Positions 50,634-59,661 of a stretch of 64,000 nt of DNA are shown here, piece by piece. Both the position numbers and the translations under genes were made by a program. The stretch spans positions 186,001 through 250,000 of the forward strand of contig NZ_JNBQ01000002.1 in assembly GCF_001019615.1 (NCBI RefSeq), read 5' to 3'. A model generated the notes under the pieces. That model ran no database searches, was not told where the DNA came from, and worked only from the letters and a program-made list of their open reading frames with translations. Each line of letters starts with the position of its first letter. Positions within the stretch are counted from its first letter, which is position 1. The stretch is from Cellulosimicrobium funkei (lineage in GTDB: Bacteria > Actinomycetota > Actinomycetes > Actinomycetales > Cellulomonadaceae).

Positions 50634-51679
50634 CCCTGGACCAGGGCCCCGTCGACGTCGGCGAGGCCACCACCGTCGCGAGCGCCGTCGCAGCGGCCGA
50701 GCACGCGCGGCCCGGCGAGCCCGCGGGCGACGGCGGCGGCCGCGCGCGCCGGGCCGCCCGGCGCCGCAAGGCCGGCAGCGTCCCGTGGCGCGTCGCGCTG
50801 CGCAAGGACTGGCGGCTGTACACGTTCCTCGTGGTGCCCGTGCTGTTCCTGCTGGTCTTCCGCTATCTCCCGATGCTGGGGAACGTCATCGCGTTCCGCC
50901 GGTTCCGTCCGGGCGGCAGCGTGTTCGGCGACGAGTGGGTCGGCTTCCGCTACTTCGAGATGTTCATCCAGAACGCACAGTTCTGGCAGGTGTTCTGGAA
51001 CACCGTCATCCTCGGGCTCCTCACGCTGCTGGTCTGCTTCCCGCTGCCGATCGTCTTCGCGCTCCTGCTCAACGAGCTGCGGTCGCGCCGGTTCAAGAAG
51101 ATCGTGCAGACGGTCTCCTACCTCCCGCACTTCATGTCGATCGTCATCGTCGCGGGCCTCGTGCTCCAGCTCACGTCGGTCAACGGGACGGTCAACCAGA
51201 TCGTCGAGGCGTTCGGGGGAGACCCGGTCGCGTTCATGCAGCAGCCCGAGTGGTTCCGCACCATCTACGTCTCGTCCGAGGTCTGGCAGACCGTCGGGTG
51301 GGGGACGATCCTCTACCTCGCGGCGCTCACGACGATCGACGACCAGCTCTACGAGGCGGCGCGCATCGACGGCGCCAACCGGTGGCAGCAGACGTGGCAC
51401 ATCACCCTGCCGGGCATCCGCCCCACGATGATGGTGCTCCTCATCCTCAACATCGGTTCCTTCATGGCGGTCGGGTTCGAGAAGGTCCTGCTGCTGCAGA
51501 ACCCGCTGATCTACTCCACGGGCGACGTCATCTCGACGTACCTGTACCGCGTCGGCATCCAGTCCGCGCAGTTCTCCTACGGGACCGCGATCGGGCTGTT
51601 CGAGGCCCTCATCGGGCTCGTGCTCGTCCTCTCCGCGAACGCCGTCTCGCGCCGCCTGACTGGAGCCTCGCTGTGGTGA
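50630..51679 (+). CDS. ABC transporter permease, LplB family
   Basis: A 349-residue permease of the LplB/YteP carbohydrate family. A 60-residue Arg/Ala-rich cytoplasmic extension precedes six spans (for example YTFLVVPVLFLLVFRYLPML). EAARIDGANRWQQTWHITLPGI is the EAA loop (part shown) that contacts the ATPase. It pairs with the next permease to import oligosaccharides captured by the lipoprotein at 52702. The ATG overlaps the GH3 stop by four bases. Confidence 0.9.
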   Translation: MTLDQGPVDVGEATTVASAVAAAEHARPGEPAGDGGGRARRAARRRKAGSVPWRVALRKDWRLYTFLVVPVLFLLVFRYLPMLGNVIAFRRFRPGGSVFGDEWVGFRYFEMFIQNAQFWQVFWNTVILGLLTLLVCFPLPIVFALLLNELRSRRFKKIVQTVSYLPHFMSIVIVAGLVLQLTSVNGTVNQIVEAFGGDPVAFMQQPEWFRTIYVSSEVWQTVGWGTILYLAALTTIDDQLYEAARIDGANRWQQTWHITLPGIRPTMMVLLILNIGSFMAVGFEKVLLLQNPLIYSTGDVISTYLYRVGIQSAQFSYGTAIGLFEALIGLVLVLSANAVSRRLTGASLW

Positions 51680-52593
51680 CCGACCCCCTGTCCGCGACGC
51701 CGGACCTCACCGCCGTCCGCCGCGAGGGCGGCACGATCAAGGACACGGGCGGGTACCGCGCGTTCCGCGTGGTCAACGGCCTCGTCCTCGCGGTCGTGTG
51801 CGTCGTGACGCTCTACCCGTTCGTCAACCTCGTCGCGAAGGCGTTCTCGTCCGAGGGCCAGATCGCGGCGGGCAACGTCAACCTCGTGCCGCGCGGGTTC
51901 AACGTCCAGACGCTCCAGTACGTGCTCTCCGACGCCATGTTCTGGACCAACTACAAGAACACGGTCGTCTACACGGTCGTCGGCACGCTCATCGCGATGG
52001 CGCTCACCACGACGTACGCCTACGCGATCAGCCGCCGTCACCTCAAGGGGCGCAACGCGTTCATCGGCATCGCGGTGTTCACCATGTTCTTCGGCGGTGG
52101 CCTGATCCCGAACTACATCCTCGTCGCGGACGTCCTGGGCATGCGGAACACGATGTGGGCCGTCGTGCTGCCGGGCGCGATCTCCGTCTTCAACCTGCTC
52201 GTCATGAAGTCGTTCTTCGAGAACTTCCCGACGGAGCTCGAGGAAGCGGCCGCGATCGACGGGCTGTCGACGTACGGGATCTTCGGCCGCATCGTGCTGC
52301 CGCTGTCCAAGGCGGTCATCGCGACCATGACGCTCTTCTACGCGGTGGGCATCTGGAACTCGTGGTTCGGCGCGTTCCTGTACCTCGACAAGAAGGAGCT
52401 CTTCCCCGTCACCGTCTACCTGCGCAACCTCATCGCCGCGGCGACCGGGCCCGGCTCGCAGGAGGCGGTCCAGATCGGCTCGAACATCCAGTCCGTGACG
52501 ATGCTGCTCACCGTCCTGCCCATCGTCTGCCTGTACCCGTTCGTGCAGAAGTACTTCGTCTCCGGCGTGATGCTCGGCTCCGTCAAGGGCTGA
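51676..52593 (+). CDS. ABC transporter permease, CUT1 second subunit (YtcP-like)
   Basis: A 305-residue permease, the second half of the channel. Spans include VNGLVLAVVCVVTLYPFVNL and FTMFFGGGLIPNYILV, and the EAA loop is TELEEAAAIDGLSTYGIFGRIVLPL (part shown). GTG 51676 overlaps the previous stop (GTGA). No ATPase gene follows; such CUT1 importers commonly share an MsiK/UgpC-type ATPase encoded elsewhere. Confidence 0.9.
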   Translation: MTDPLSATPDLTAVRREGGTIKDTGGYRAFRVVNGLVLAVVCVVTLYPFVNLVAKAFSSEGQIAAGNVNLVPRGFNVQTLQYVLSDAMFWTNYKNTVVYTVVGTLIAMALTTTYAYAISRRHLKGRNAFIGIAVFTMFFGGGLIPNYILVADVLGMRNTMWAVVLPGAISVFNLLVMKSFFENFPTELEEAAAIDGLSTYGIFGRIVLPLSKAVIATMTLFYAVGIWNSWFGAFLYLDKKELFPVTVYLRNLIAAATGPGSQEAVQIGSNIQSVTMLLTVLPIVCLYPFVQKYFVSGVMLGSVKG

Positions 52594-52605
52594 GCCGCCA
52601 CGCGC

Positions 52606-52659
52606 CACCCGCACCACCCCACCGCACCACCCGCACCACCCCACCGCACCACCCGCACC
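52606..52659 (+). repeat. C-rich tandem repeat between permease and binding protein
   Basis: A 22-base unit starting CACCCGCACCACCCC is present at 52606-52627 and 52628-52649, then partially at 52650-52659. It is almost free of G on the coding strand and unstructured. In a transcript it could bind Rho or serve as a spacer; it sits in the 108-base gap before the lipoprotein gene. Confidence 0.75.
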
Positions 52660-52701
52660 TCAGCGACGTCAGAGCGACGAAGCTCGAACCCGAGGAGAGA
52701 G

Positions 52702-54363
52702 ATGAGAACGATCCGGATCCCGGCCGCCACGGTGGCGACCGCGACCACCCTGGCCCTGGTCCTGACCGCGTGCAGCGGCGGGGGTGGCGACACGCCCGAC
52801 CCCGAGGAGGGGGGTGGCGCCGTCACGATCGACGCCGAGCACTCCGTCGGCGCCATGGAGGACTTCGAGGTCGGCACGACCTTCAAGGCCACGGAGCCGG
52901 TCGACTTCTCGCTGATGTACCGCGACCACCCGAACTACCCGGTGAAGGAGGACTGGTCGATCTTCCAGAACCTGGAGGCCAACCAGAACGTCACCTTCAC
53001 GCGGACCGACGTCCCGCTGGCCGACTGGGACAACAAGAAGGCGCTGCTCATCGGCGCCGGCGACGCCTCCGACCTCATCCCGGTGACCTACCCCGGCCAG
53101 GAGGTCCAGTTCGTCTCCGGCGGGGCGATCCTGCCCGTCTCCGACTACCTCGAGTACCTCCCGAACTTCGCCGACAAGGTGGAGAAGTGGGGCCTCGGCG
53201 AGGAGCTCGACGCCAAGCGCCAGGCGGACGGCAAGTACTACCTCCTCCCGGGCCTGCGCGAGATCCCCGACGTGCAGTACTCGGTCGTCGTCAACGACGA
53301 CCTGTTCCAGAAGGCCGGCATCACCGAGGAGCCGGAGACCTGGGACGAGTTCGCGGAGCAGCTCGCCGCGGTCAAGGCCGCGAACCCCGAGCTGTCGTAC
53401 GCGATGACCGACCGCTGGACCGACACGCAGCCGCTCGGCGCGATGCTCCAGTACATCGCCCCGAACTACGGCACGGAGGGCGGCTGGGGCTACTCCAACA
53501 CGTGGTTCGACGAGGAGTCCGGCGAGTTCCAGCTCACCGGCACGACCGACGCGTACAAGGACATGATCACGTACGTCGCCGGCCTGACCTCCGACGGCCT
53601 GCTCGACCCCGAGATCACGCAGAACGACGACCAGGCGATCCAGAAGTTCGTCAACGGCGAGGCCGCCGCGATCTCCGGCAACACGCAGGAGATCACGGCC
53701 TACCGCAGCAAGCTGGCGGAGGCGGGCAAGGACGTCACGCTGCGCATGATCGTGCTGCCCGACGGGCCGTTCGGCGGGATGCTCGCCGGGAGCCGGCTGT
53801 CGTCCGGCCTCATGATCTCGAGCGAGGCGGCCGAGAAGCCGTACTTCAAGGCCCTGCTCCAGTTCGTCGACTGGCTGTACTACTCCGACGAGGGCATCGA
53901 GTTCGCCCAGTGGGGCGTCGAGGGCGAGACGTACACGAACGAGGGCGGCACGCGCACGCTCCCGGCCGACATCGGCTGGAACGCGCTCAACCCCGACGCG
54001 CCGAAGAAGCTCAACGCCGACTTCGGGTACAGCAACGGCGTGTTCCTGCTCGCCAACGGCTCCTCGAAGGAGCTGCTCCAGTCCGTCATGACGGACGAGA
54101 CGAAGGCGTGGACCGACGCCGTGCTCGAGCGCAAGGAGATGCTGCCGGTCAAGCCGGCCGCGAGCCTCGACGAGCTCGAGCTCGAGCAGACGTCGCTCCT
54201 GGACACGCAGATCAAGGACGCCGTGATGGCGGCGACCGCGGGCTTCGTCACCGGTCAGCGCCCGCTGAGCGAGTGGGACGCCTACGTGTCCGAGATCGAC
54301 GGGCTCGGCGGCACGCAGCTCATCGACACCTACAACGCGGCGCTCACCCGCTCCGCGGGCTGA
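52702..54363 (+). CDS. Extracellular oligosaccharide-binding lipoprotein
   Basis: A 553-residue exported lipoprotein (lipobox LVLTACS) of the LipO/YtcQ type, a long substrate-binding protein for the LplB/YtcP permeases. MYRDHPNYPVKEDWSIFQNLEA, KKALLIGAGDASDLIPVTYPGQE and YYLLPGLREIPD (parts shown) are the ligand-lobe patterns. It captures xylo- or galacto-oligosaccharides on the cell surface. GAGGAGAGAG-like sequence precedes ATG 52702. Two strong hairpins follow its stop, which may raise the level of this mRNA part over the downstream genes. Confidence 0.9.
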   Translation: MRTIRIPAATVATATTLALVLTACSGGGGDTPDPEEGGGAVTIDAEHSVGAMEDFEVGTTFKATEPVDFSLMYRDHPNYPVKEDWSIFQNLEANQNVTFTRTDVPLADWDNKKALLIGAGDASDLIPVTYPGQEVQFVSGGAILPVSDYLEYLPNFADKVEKWGLGEELDAKRQADGKYYLLPGLREIPDVQYSVVVNDDLFQKAGITEEPETWDEFAEQLAAVKAANPELSYAMTDRWTDTQPLGAMLQYIAPNYGTEGGWGYSNTWFDEESGEFQLTGTTDAYKDMITYVAGLTSDGLLDPEITQNDDQAIQKFVNGEAAAISGNTQEITAYRSKLAEAGKDVTLRMIVLPDGPFGGMLAGSRLSSGLMISSEAAEKPYFKALLQFVDWLYYSDEGIEFAQWGVEGETYTNEGGTRTLPADIGWNALNPDAPKKLNADFGYSNGVFLLANGSSKELLQSVMTDETKAWTDAVLERKEMLPVKPAASLDELELEQTSLLDTQIKDAVMAATAGFVTGQRPLSEWDAYVSEIDGLGGTQLIDTYNAALTRSAG

Positions 54364-54371
54364 CGTCCTCC

Positions 54372-54439
54372 GGCGGGTGCCCCTGGCACCCGCCACCACG
54401 GCCCCGCCGTCGCCCGGTCGCCCCACCGGGCGACGGCGG
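54372..54439 (+). terminator. Two hairpins after the binding-protein gene
   Basis: GGCGGGTGCC (54372-54381)/GGCACCCGCC (54385-54394) and a perfect 15-base stem 54404-54418/54425-54439 around CGCCCC lie in the 128-base gap before GH39. They can act as partial terminators or protect the 3-prime end of the lipoprotein message. Confidence 0.7.
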
Positions 54440-54491
54440 TCCGCCGCCCGCAGCACCCACCGCACCACCCCTCCCCGCAGGAGCATCACCC

Positions 54492-56042
54492 GTGACACCC
54501 ACCGTCGTCCCGTCCGAGCCCGTCGCCGTCCTGTCCGACGCGTGGCGCACGTGCGTGGGCACGGGCCGGTTCAACCTCGCGCTGCGCCAGGACTACCAGG
54601 AGTCGCTCGCCCTCGCGCAGGCCGAGATCGGCTTCCGGTACATCCGCGGCCACGGCCTGCTGTCCGACGACGTCGGGGTCCACCGCCCGTACGACGTCGC
54701 GGGGCACCAGGGCACCCGGTACGCCTTCACCTACGTCGACCAGGTCGTCGACGCCTACCTCGCGCTCGGGGTCAGGCCGTTCCTCGAGCTCGGGTTCATG
54801 CCGTCCGGCCTCGCGTCGGGCGACCAGACGGTGTTCTGGTGGAAGGGCAACGTCACGCCGCCGCGCGACCACCGCGAGTGGGCCGCCCTCGTGACCGCGG
54901 TGCTGCGCCACCTGGTCGACCGCTACGGGATCGACGAGGTCCGGACGTGGCCGGTCGAGGTGTGGAACGAGCCCAACCTCGTGAACTTCTGGGAGGGCGC
55001 CGACCAGGAGGCCTACCTCCGCCTGTACGAGGCGACCGCGCACGCCGTGAAGGACGTCGACGCCGACCTCCAGGTGGGCGGCCCGGCGATCTCGCCCGGC
55101 GCCGACGACTGGTGGGCGCCGTTCGCCGACGCCGTCGCCGCCCGCGACCTGCCGTGCGGCTTCGTGTCCTTCCACGCGTACACGACCGGCCCCGCGCAGC
55201 ACGTCCCGTTCGGCGTCTACCAGACCCTGCGCCACCCGACCGACCTGCTCGACCAGTTCGCGCGCCCGCGCGAGCTCCTCGCCGGGACCCGGCTGGAGGG
55301 GCTGCCCGCGCACGTCACCGAGTTCAACACGAGCTACCGCCCCGACAACCCGGTGCACGACACCGCGTACAACGCGGCCGCCCTCGCGCCCGTGCTCGCC
55401 GCCGGCGGCGACGTGGTGGACTCGTTCTCCTACTGGACGTTCTGCGACGTCTTCGAGGAGGAGAACATCCCCACCGCGATCTTCCACGGCGGGTTCGGCA
55501 TGCTCGCCCACCGCCAGGTGCGCAAGCCCACCTACCACCTCTACACGTTCATGGCGCGCATGGGCCCCGACGTGCTCGCGCGCGGCGCCGACCACCTCGT
55601 GACGCGCGACGCGGGGGGCCGGGTCACCGTGCTCGCGTGGCAGCCCGTCGGCGGGACCGACGACCCGGCCGAGCCCGAGCGGCACGAGCTGCGGCTCTCC
55701 GTCCCCGTCGGGGCGCCGGGTGGCGGTGGCGCCCCGCAGCGCGCGTCCGCGCACCGCAGCGTCGTGAACGAGACCGACGGCAACGCGTTCACCGCGTGGC
55801 AGCACCTCGGCCGCCCCGCGTCGCCGACGGCGCGCCAGCTCGACCTCCTCCACGAGGCCGCGGAACCCGCCCGCTCGACCACGTCCCTCCCCGTCGTGGA
55901 CGGCCGCGTGGACCTCGCGCTCACGCTCGCGCGGCACGAGGTGACGCTCGTCGAGATCGACCCCGTCCGCGACGAGACGCCCGCGTGGCTCGACGACGAC
56001 CGGATCCTCGGCCGGACCATCGGCCGGGAGAGCGCACGGTGA
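54492..56042 (+). CDS. GH39 family beta-xylosidase-like enzyme
   Basis: A 516-residue cytoplasmic enzyme. FRYIRGHGLLSDD is the family N-terminal motif, PVEVWNEPNLVNFW carries the acid/base Glu, and PAHVTEFNTSY the nucleophile Glu. After the barrel is a C-terminal beta domain with DGRVDLALTLARHEVTLVEI. GH39 enzymes release xylose from the non-reducing end of xylo-oligosaccharides with retention. GGAG is 10 bases from GTG 54492. The stop overlaps the next GTG. Confidence 0.92.
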   Translation: MTPTVVPSEPVAVLSDAWRTCVGTGRFNLALRQDYQESLALAQAEIGFRYIRGHGLLSDDVGVHRPYDVAGHQGTRYAFTYVDQVVDAYLALGVRPFLELGFMPSGLASGDQTVFWWKGNVTPPRDHREWAALVTAVLRHLVDRYGIDEVRTWPVEVWNEPNLVNFWEGADQEAYLRLYEATAHAVKDVDADLQVGGPAISPGADDWWAPFADAVAARDLPCGFVSFHAYTTGPAQHVPFGVYQTLRHPTDLLDQFARPRELLAGTRLEGLPAHVTEFNTSYRPDNPVHDTAYNAAALAPVLAAGGDVVDSFSYWTFCDVFEEENIPTAIFHGGFGMLAHRQVRKPTYHLYTFMARMGPDVLARGADHLVTRDAGGRVTVLAWQPVGGTDDPAEPERHELRLSVPVGAPGGGGAPQRASAHRSVVNETDGNAFTAWQHLGRPASPTARQLDLLHEAAEPARSTTSLPVVDGRVDLALTLARHEVTLVEIDPVRDETPAWLDDDRILGRTIGRESAR

Positions 56043-56770
56043 GCGACGTGTCCCGGCCCGCTCCGCCGTCTGGCACGGGGAGGAGCACGGGATCGCCGCT
56101 GCCGGGCGCGCTCGGCCAGGGGACGCTCGGGCGCGCGACGGCGCTCGTCTACTGGTACGTCGTCGTCACGGCCTTGCTCGCGCTCGCGGCGCTGCCGACG
56201 CTCGCCCTGCTCCTGCTGCTCGACCGCGCGGCGTCCAACGTGCCGCTCGCGGCGCTCGCGGCCCTCCCGCTCGGACCCGCGCTGTCCGCCGCCCTGTACG
56301 CCGTCCGGGCGCGCGAGTCCGACGACGAGGTCGCGCCCGCCCGCACCTTCGTGCGCGGCTACCGCCGCGGGGCGCTCGACGCGCTGCGCGTGTGGGCGCC
56401 CGCACTCGGGGTGCTCGCGGTCGTCGGGGTCGTGCTCGCGAACGCCTCGGCCGCCGGCGTCGGCCCGACGTACGCGGCCGTGCTCGTCGTGATCGCGGTG
56501 CTCGCGCTCGTGTGGGGGCTGCACGCGGTCGCGATCGCGACCCTCTTCTCGTTCCGCACGCGCGACGTCGCCCGCCTCGCCGCCCACTACCTCGGCCGGA
56601 TGCCGCTCGTGAGCCTCGGCGTCGTCTCGTTGCTCGTCGCCGCGGCCGGCGTCGCCTGGTTCGCGACTGACGGCGTCCTCGCCCTCGTCGGCGGCGTGTG
56701 GGTGTGGTGCTGGTACCGCAACGACCGGCGGATGCTCGACGACGTCCGCGCCCGCTTCACGTCCGTCTGA
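56039..56770 (+). CDS. DUF624 (YesL-like) membrane protein
   Basis: A 243-residue membrane protein with five or six spans: ALVYWYVVVTALLALAALPTL, LPLGPALSAALYAVRA, ALGVLAVVGVVLANASAAG, LVWGLHAVAIATLFSF and LVSLGVVSLLVAAAGVAWF (parts shown). The FVRGYRRG-type cytoplasmic loop and closing YRNDRRM fit the YesL/DUF624 family, which nearly always accompanies LplB/YtcP-type transporters. Its role is not known. It is translationally coupled to GH39. Confidence 0.85.
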   Translation: MSDVSRPAPPSGTGRSTGSPLPGALGQGTLGRATALVYWYVVVTALLALAALPTLALLLLLDRAASNVPLAALAALPLGPALSAALYAVRARESDDEVAPARTFVRGYRRGALDALRVWAPALGVLAVVGVVLANASAAGVGPTYAAVLVVIAVLALVWGLHAVAIATLFSFRTRDVARLAAHYLGRMPLVSLGVVSLLVAAAGVAWFATDGVLALVGGVWVWCWYRNDRRMLDDVRARFTSV

Positions 56771-56805
56771 CCCCCGACCCGTCCACCCGAGGAGCCGTCC
56801 CCGTC

Positions 56806-58917
56806 ATGACCCCCGCCCGTCTGCCCGCGACCGAGAAGATCCTCTACGGGGGCGACTACAACCCCGAGCAGTGGCCCCGCGCCGTGTGGGAGGACGACTA
56901 CGCCGCGTTCGACGAGGCGTCGATCGACACGGTGACGCTCGCCGTCTTCGGGTGGTCGTACCTCCAGCCCGCCGAGGACACCTACGACTTCACGCGCCTC
57001 GACGAGATCGTGGCGCGCGCGGTCGAGGGCGGGCGCCAGATCGTGCTCGCGACGTCGACCGGGGCGCTGCCCCCGTGGCTCGCGCACGCCTACCCCGAGG
57101 TGAACCGGACCGACTTCGAGGGCCGCGCGCACGCGTACGGGCAGCGGCACAACGCGTGCCCCAGCTCGCCCGTCTACCGCCGCCTGTCCGCCGAGCTCGC
57201 GGGCCGCATCGCCGAGCGCTACGCCGGCACGCCCGGCCTCGTCGCGTGGCACGTGGGCAACGAGTACGGCGGGTACGACGGCGGCTGCTGGTGCGAGCGC
57301 TGCGCCGTCGCCTTCCGCGGGTGGCTGCGTGAGCGGTACGGCACCATCGAGCGGCTCAACGAGGCGTGGAACGCGACGTTCTGGTCGCACCTCTTCTCCG
57401 ACTGGGACCAGGTCGTGCCGCCGAACAAGCTCACCGAGCACTGGCGCGGGCCCGACCACACCGCGTTCCAGGGCATCACGCTCGACTACCGCCGCTTCAT
57501 GACCGACGCGATGCGGCAGAACTTCCGCGACGAGAAGGCCCGCATCCGCGAGCACGACGCGACGACGCCCGTCACGACGAACTTCATGGGCATGTTCCGG
57601 CCCCTCGACTACCACCGCTGGGCGGACGACCTCGACTTCGCGTCGTGGGACAACTACCCGCCCGGGCAGCGCGAGCACGCGCGCATGGCGCTCGCGCACG
57701 ACCTCATGCGCGGGCTCAAGGACGGCGCGCCGTTCTGGGTCATGGAGCAGACGCCGACCATCACCGCCTCGCGCGACGTCAACCCCGTGAAGCGCCCGGG
57801 CGTGCTGCGCCTGTGGTCGTGGCAGGCCGTCGCGCACGGCGCCGACGCCGTCCTCTACTTCCAGATGCGGCAGTCCAAGGGCGCGTGCGAGAAGTACCAC
57901 GGCGCCATGCTGGACCACGCGGGCCGGCGCGACACGCGCAGCTTCCGCGAGATCGCCGCTCTCGGCGGCGAGCTGCGCGGTCTCGGCGACGCCGTCCTCG
58001 GCGCCCGGACCCCGGCGCGCGTCGCGCTGCTGTTCGACTGGGACTCGTGGTGGGCCGCCGAGATGACGGACGGCTTCAATCGTCACGCGCGCTACGTCGA
58101 CACGGTGCTCGCGTACTACCGCGCGCTCTGGCAGGCGAACGCCGACGTGGACGTCGTGCCCGTGACCGCCGACCTGTCGCGGTACGACGTCGTCGTCGCG
58201 CCCATGCTGCACCTGCTGAAGGGCGACGTCGCCGCGCGTCTGGAGGGCGTGGCCGCGAGGGGCGGCACCGTGCTGTCGTCGTTCTGGGCAGGCCGGGTCG
58301 ACGAGGACGACAACGCGTTCCTCCTGGACGCGCCCGGTCCGCTCGGCCCGCTGTTCGGGATCCGTGTCGAGGAGACGGACTCCGCCGAGCCGGGCGTCGT
58401 GAACCCGGTCGCGCTGCACGACCCCGACCTCGACGACGTCGCCGGTGCCGCCGGGACGCCGGGCAGCGGGGAGGCGCCGCTCGTCGTGGGCGGCGAGCTC
58501 GTGTTCGAGGTCCTGGTGCCGCAGGGCGCCGAGGTCGTCGGGACGTACGGCGCCGAGTTCTACGCCGGCGCCCCGGCCGTGACGCGGCACCGCGTCGGGG
58601 GGACCGACGGCGTCCCCGGCGAGGCCTGGTACGTCGCGACCGCGCTCGACGAGCCGGGTGTCTCGTGGGTCGTGCGCCGCGTGCTCGACCGGCACGGCCT
58701 CGTCGGCCCGTACGCCGACGTCCCCGACCTCGAGCTCGCCGTGCGCGAGCGCGACGGCGACCGCACGGCCTTCGTCCTCAACCACGCCCAGGAGACCGTC
58801 GAGGTCGCGGCGCACGCGGCGGGCACCGACCTCCTCACCGGCCGCCGGATTGAGCACGGCGAGCCGCTCCGCCTCGCCCCGACCGACGTCGTCGTGCTGC
58901 GGGAGGACCGCTCATAG
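56806..58917 (+). CDS. GH42 family beta-galactosidase
   Basis: A 703-residue cytoplasmic GH42 enzyme. GGDYNPEQWP opens the barrel, AWHVGNEYGG holds the acid/base Glu and FWVMEQTPT the nucleophile Glu. The Zn-binding cysteines are HNACPSSP and GGCWCERCAVAF. Two C-terminal domains (trimerisation and beta-sandwich) complete the enzyme, of usual length. It hydrolyses galactosides or arabinosides released from hemicellulose. The stop (TAG 58915-58917) lies next to the low-G+C cassette. Confidence 0.93.
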   Translation: MTPARLPATEKILYGGDYNPEQWPRAVWEDDYAAFDEASIDTVTLAVFGWSYLQPAEDTYDFTRLDEIVARAVEGGRQIVLATSTGALPPWLAHAYPEVNRTDFEGRAHAYGQRHNACPSSPVYRRLSAELAGRIAERYAGTPGLVAWHVGNEYGGYDGGCWCERCAVAFRGWLRERYGTIERLNEAWNATFWSHLFSDWDQVVPPNKLTEHWRGPDHTAFQGITLDYRRFMTDAMRQNFRDEKARIREHDATTPVTTNFMGMFRPLDYHRWADDLDFASWDNYPPGQREHARMALAHDLMRGLKDGAPFWVMEQTPTITASRDVNPVKRPGVLRLWSWQAVAHGADAVLYFQMRQSKGACEKYHGAMLDHAGRRDTRSFREIAALGGELRGLGDAVLGARTPARVALLFDWDSWWAAEMTDGFNRHARYVDTVLAYYRALWQANADVDVVPVTADLSRYDVVVAPMLHLLKGDVAARLEGVAARGGTVLSSFWAGRVDEDDNAFLLDAPGPLGPLFGIRVEETDSAEPGVVNPVALHDPDLDDVAGAAGTPGSGEAPLVVGGELVFEVLVPQGAEVVGTYGAEFYAGAPAVTRHRVGGTDGVPGEAWYVATALDEPGVSWVVRRVLDRHGLVGPYADVPDLELAVRERDGDRTAFVLNHAQETVEVAAHAAGTDLLTGRRIEHGEPLRLAPTDVVVLREDRS

Positions 58918-58965
58918 TCAATGCCTGAAGTGCGCCCGCAGCGCAATACCCACGCGCCTATGCAA

Positions 58966-59661
58966 TTAGCCGCCGGGTTGTGTACTCGCATCCCTAAGGA
59001 GTGAGGGGGTCAAACGGTTCCTTCTTTGCGGCGATGTCATCCAGTGTTGTTCGATCCCCTGGATGAACTTCGGCCGCACTAGCTTTGCGCGAGAGCGGCC
59101 CTCAATTGCGCGCGCAACGAGGCCCTCCATCATTTCATGACCCACGCGGCTCGTGTCTAGCATGTCCGAGAGGTCCCCGAGTTCAAACGTCCCATTCCCG
59201 AGGTGTGGGGTGCTATACAATCCAAGATGTCTCGCGAGACGATCGCGATCCGCGATGTTCCAGAATGTACCGGCAGAGCGTTGGAATACATCGAACACTA
59301 GGAACCAATCCGGCAAGGCGTCGTACCTAACGCTGTGCGTAATCGCGCACCACTCACCGAAAAGGATGAGGTCCTTCCCCAGTGCCCGGGCGATCCTCTC
59401 CGCGCGCGGGGTAACCCAAGTTGCTAGTCCATGGAAGTGCTTTCCGCCAGGCGCGACATAACTTCCCCTCGCTTGAAAGCGAAGGGCTTCGCCGTCGAAC
59501 GAGATTCCGAGATTCTCGCCGTCAACCTTTTCCTCCACGTGCAACCTCTGTCGCAGAAATGCAGCGCGTTCGGAAGCGGTAAGGACCTTGTCCCGGCGAA
59601 CATCTACACCCTCGGGTTCGGCTAGGTATGGGGTGTGGGGAAATCGAAAGAACTCGCTCAT
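58966..59661 (-). CDS. RNA ligase-like nucleotidyltransferase of the cassette
   Basis: A 231-residue protein with the full set of covalent nucleotidyltransferase motifs: motif I EKVDGENLG (Lys45 as the nucleophile), motif III LFGEWC (E103), IIIa WFLVFDVF, motif IV MEGLVAR (E179) and motif V KLVRPKF (Lys193, Lys198). This is the RNA ligase domain (PF09414-like) without an extra C-terminal module. It should seal 3-prime-OH and 5-prime-phosphate RNA ends with ATP. ATG 59661 overlaps the PIN stop (ATGA). The last gene of the three. G+C is visibly below the flanks. Confidence 0.88.
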   Translation of the reverse strand: MSEFFRFPHTPYLAEPEGVDVRRDKVLTASERAAFLRQRLHVEEKVDGENLGISFDGEALRFQARGSYVAPGGKHFHGLATWVTPRAERIARALGKDLILFGEWCAITHSVRYDALPDWFLVFDVFQRSAGTFWNIADRDRLARHLGLYSTPHLGNGTFELGDLSDMLDTSRVGHEMMEGLVARAIEGRSRAKLVRPKFIQGIEQHWMTSPQRRNRLTPSLLRDASTQPGG

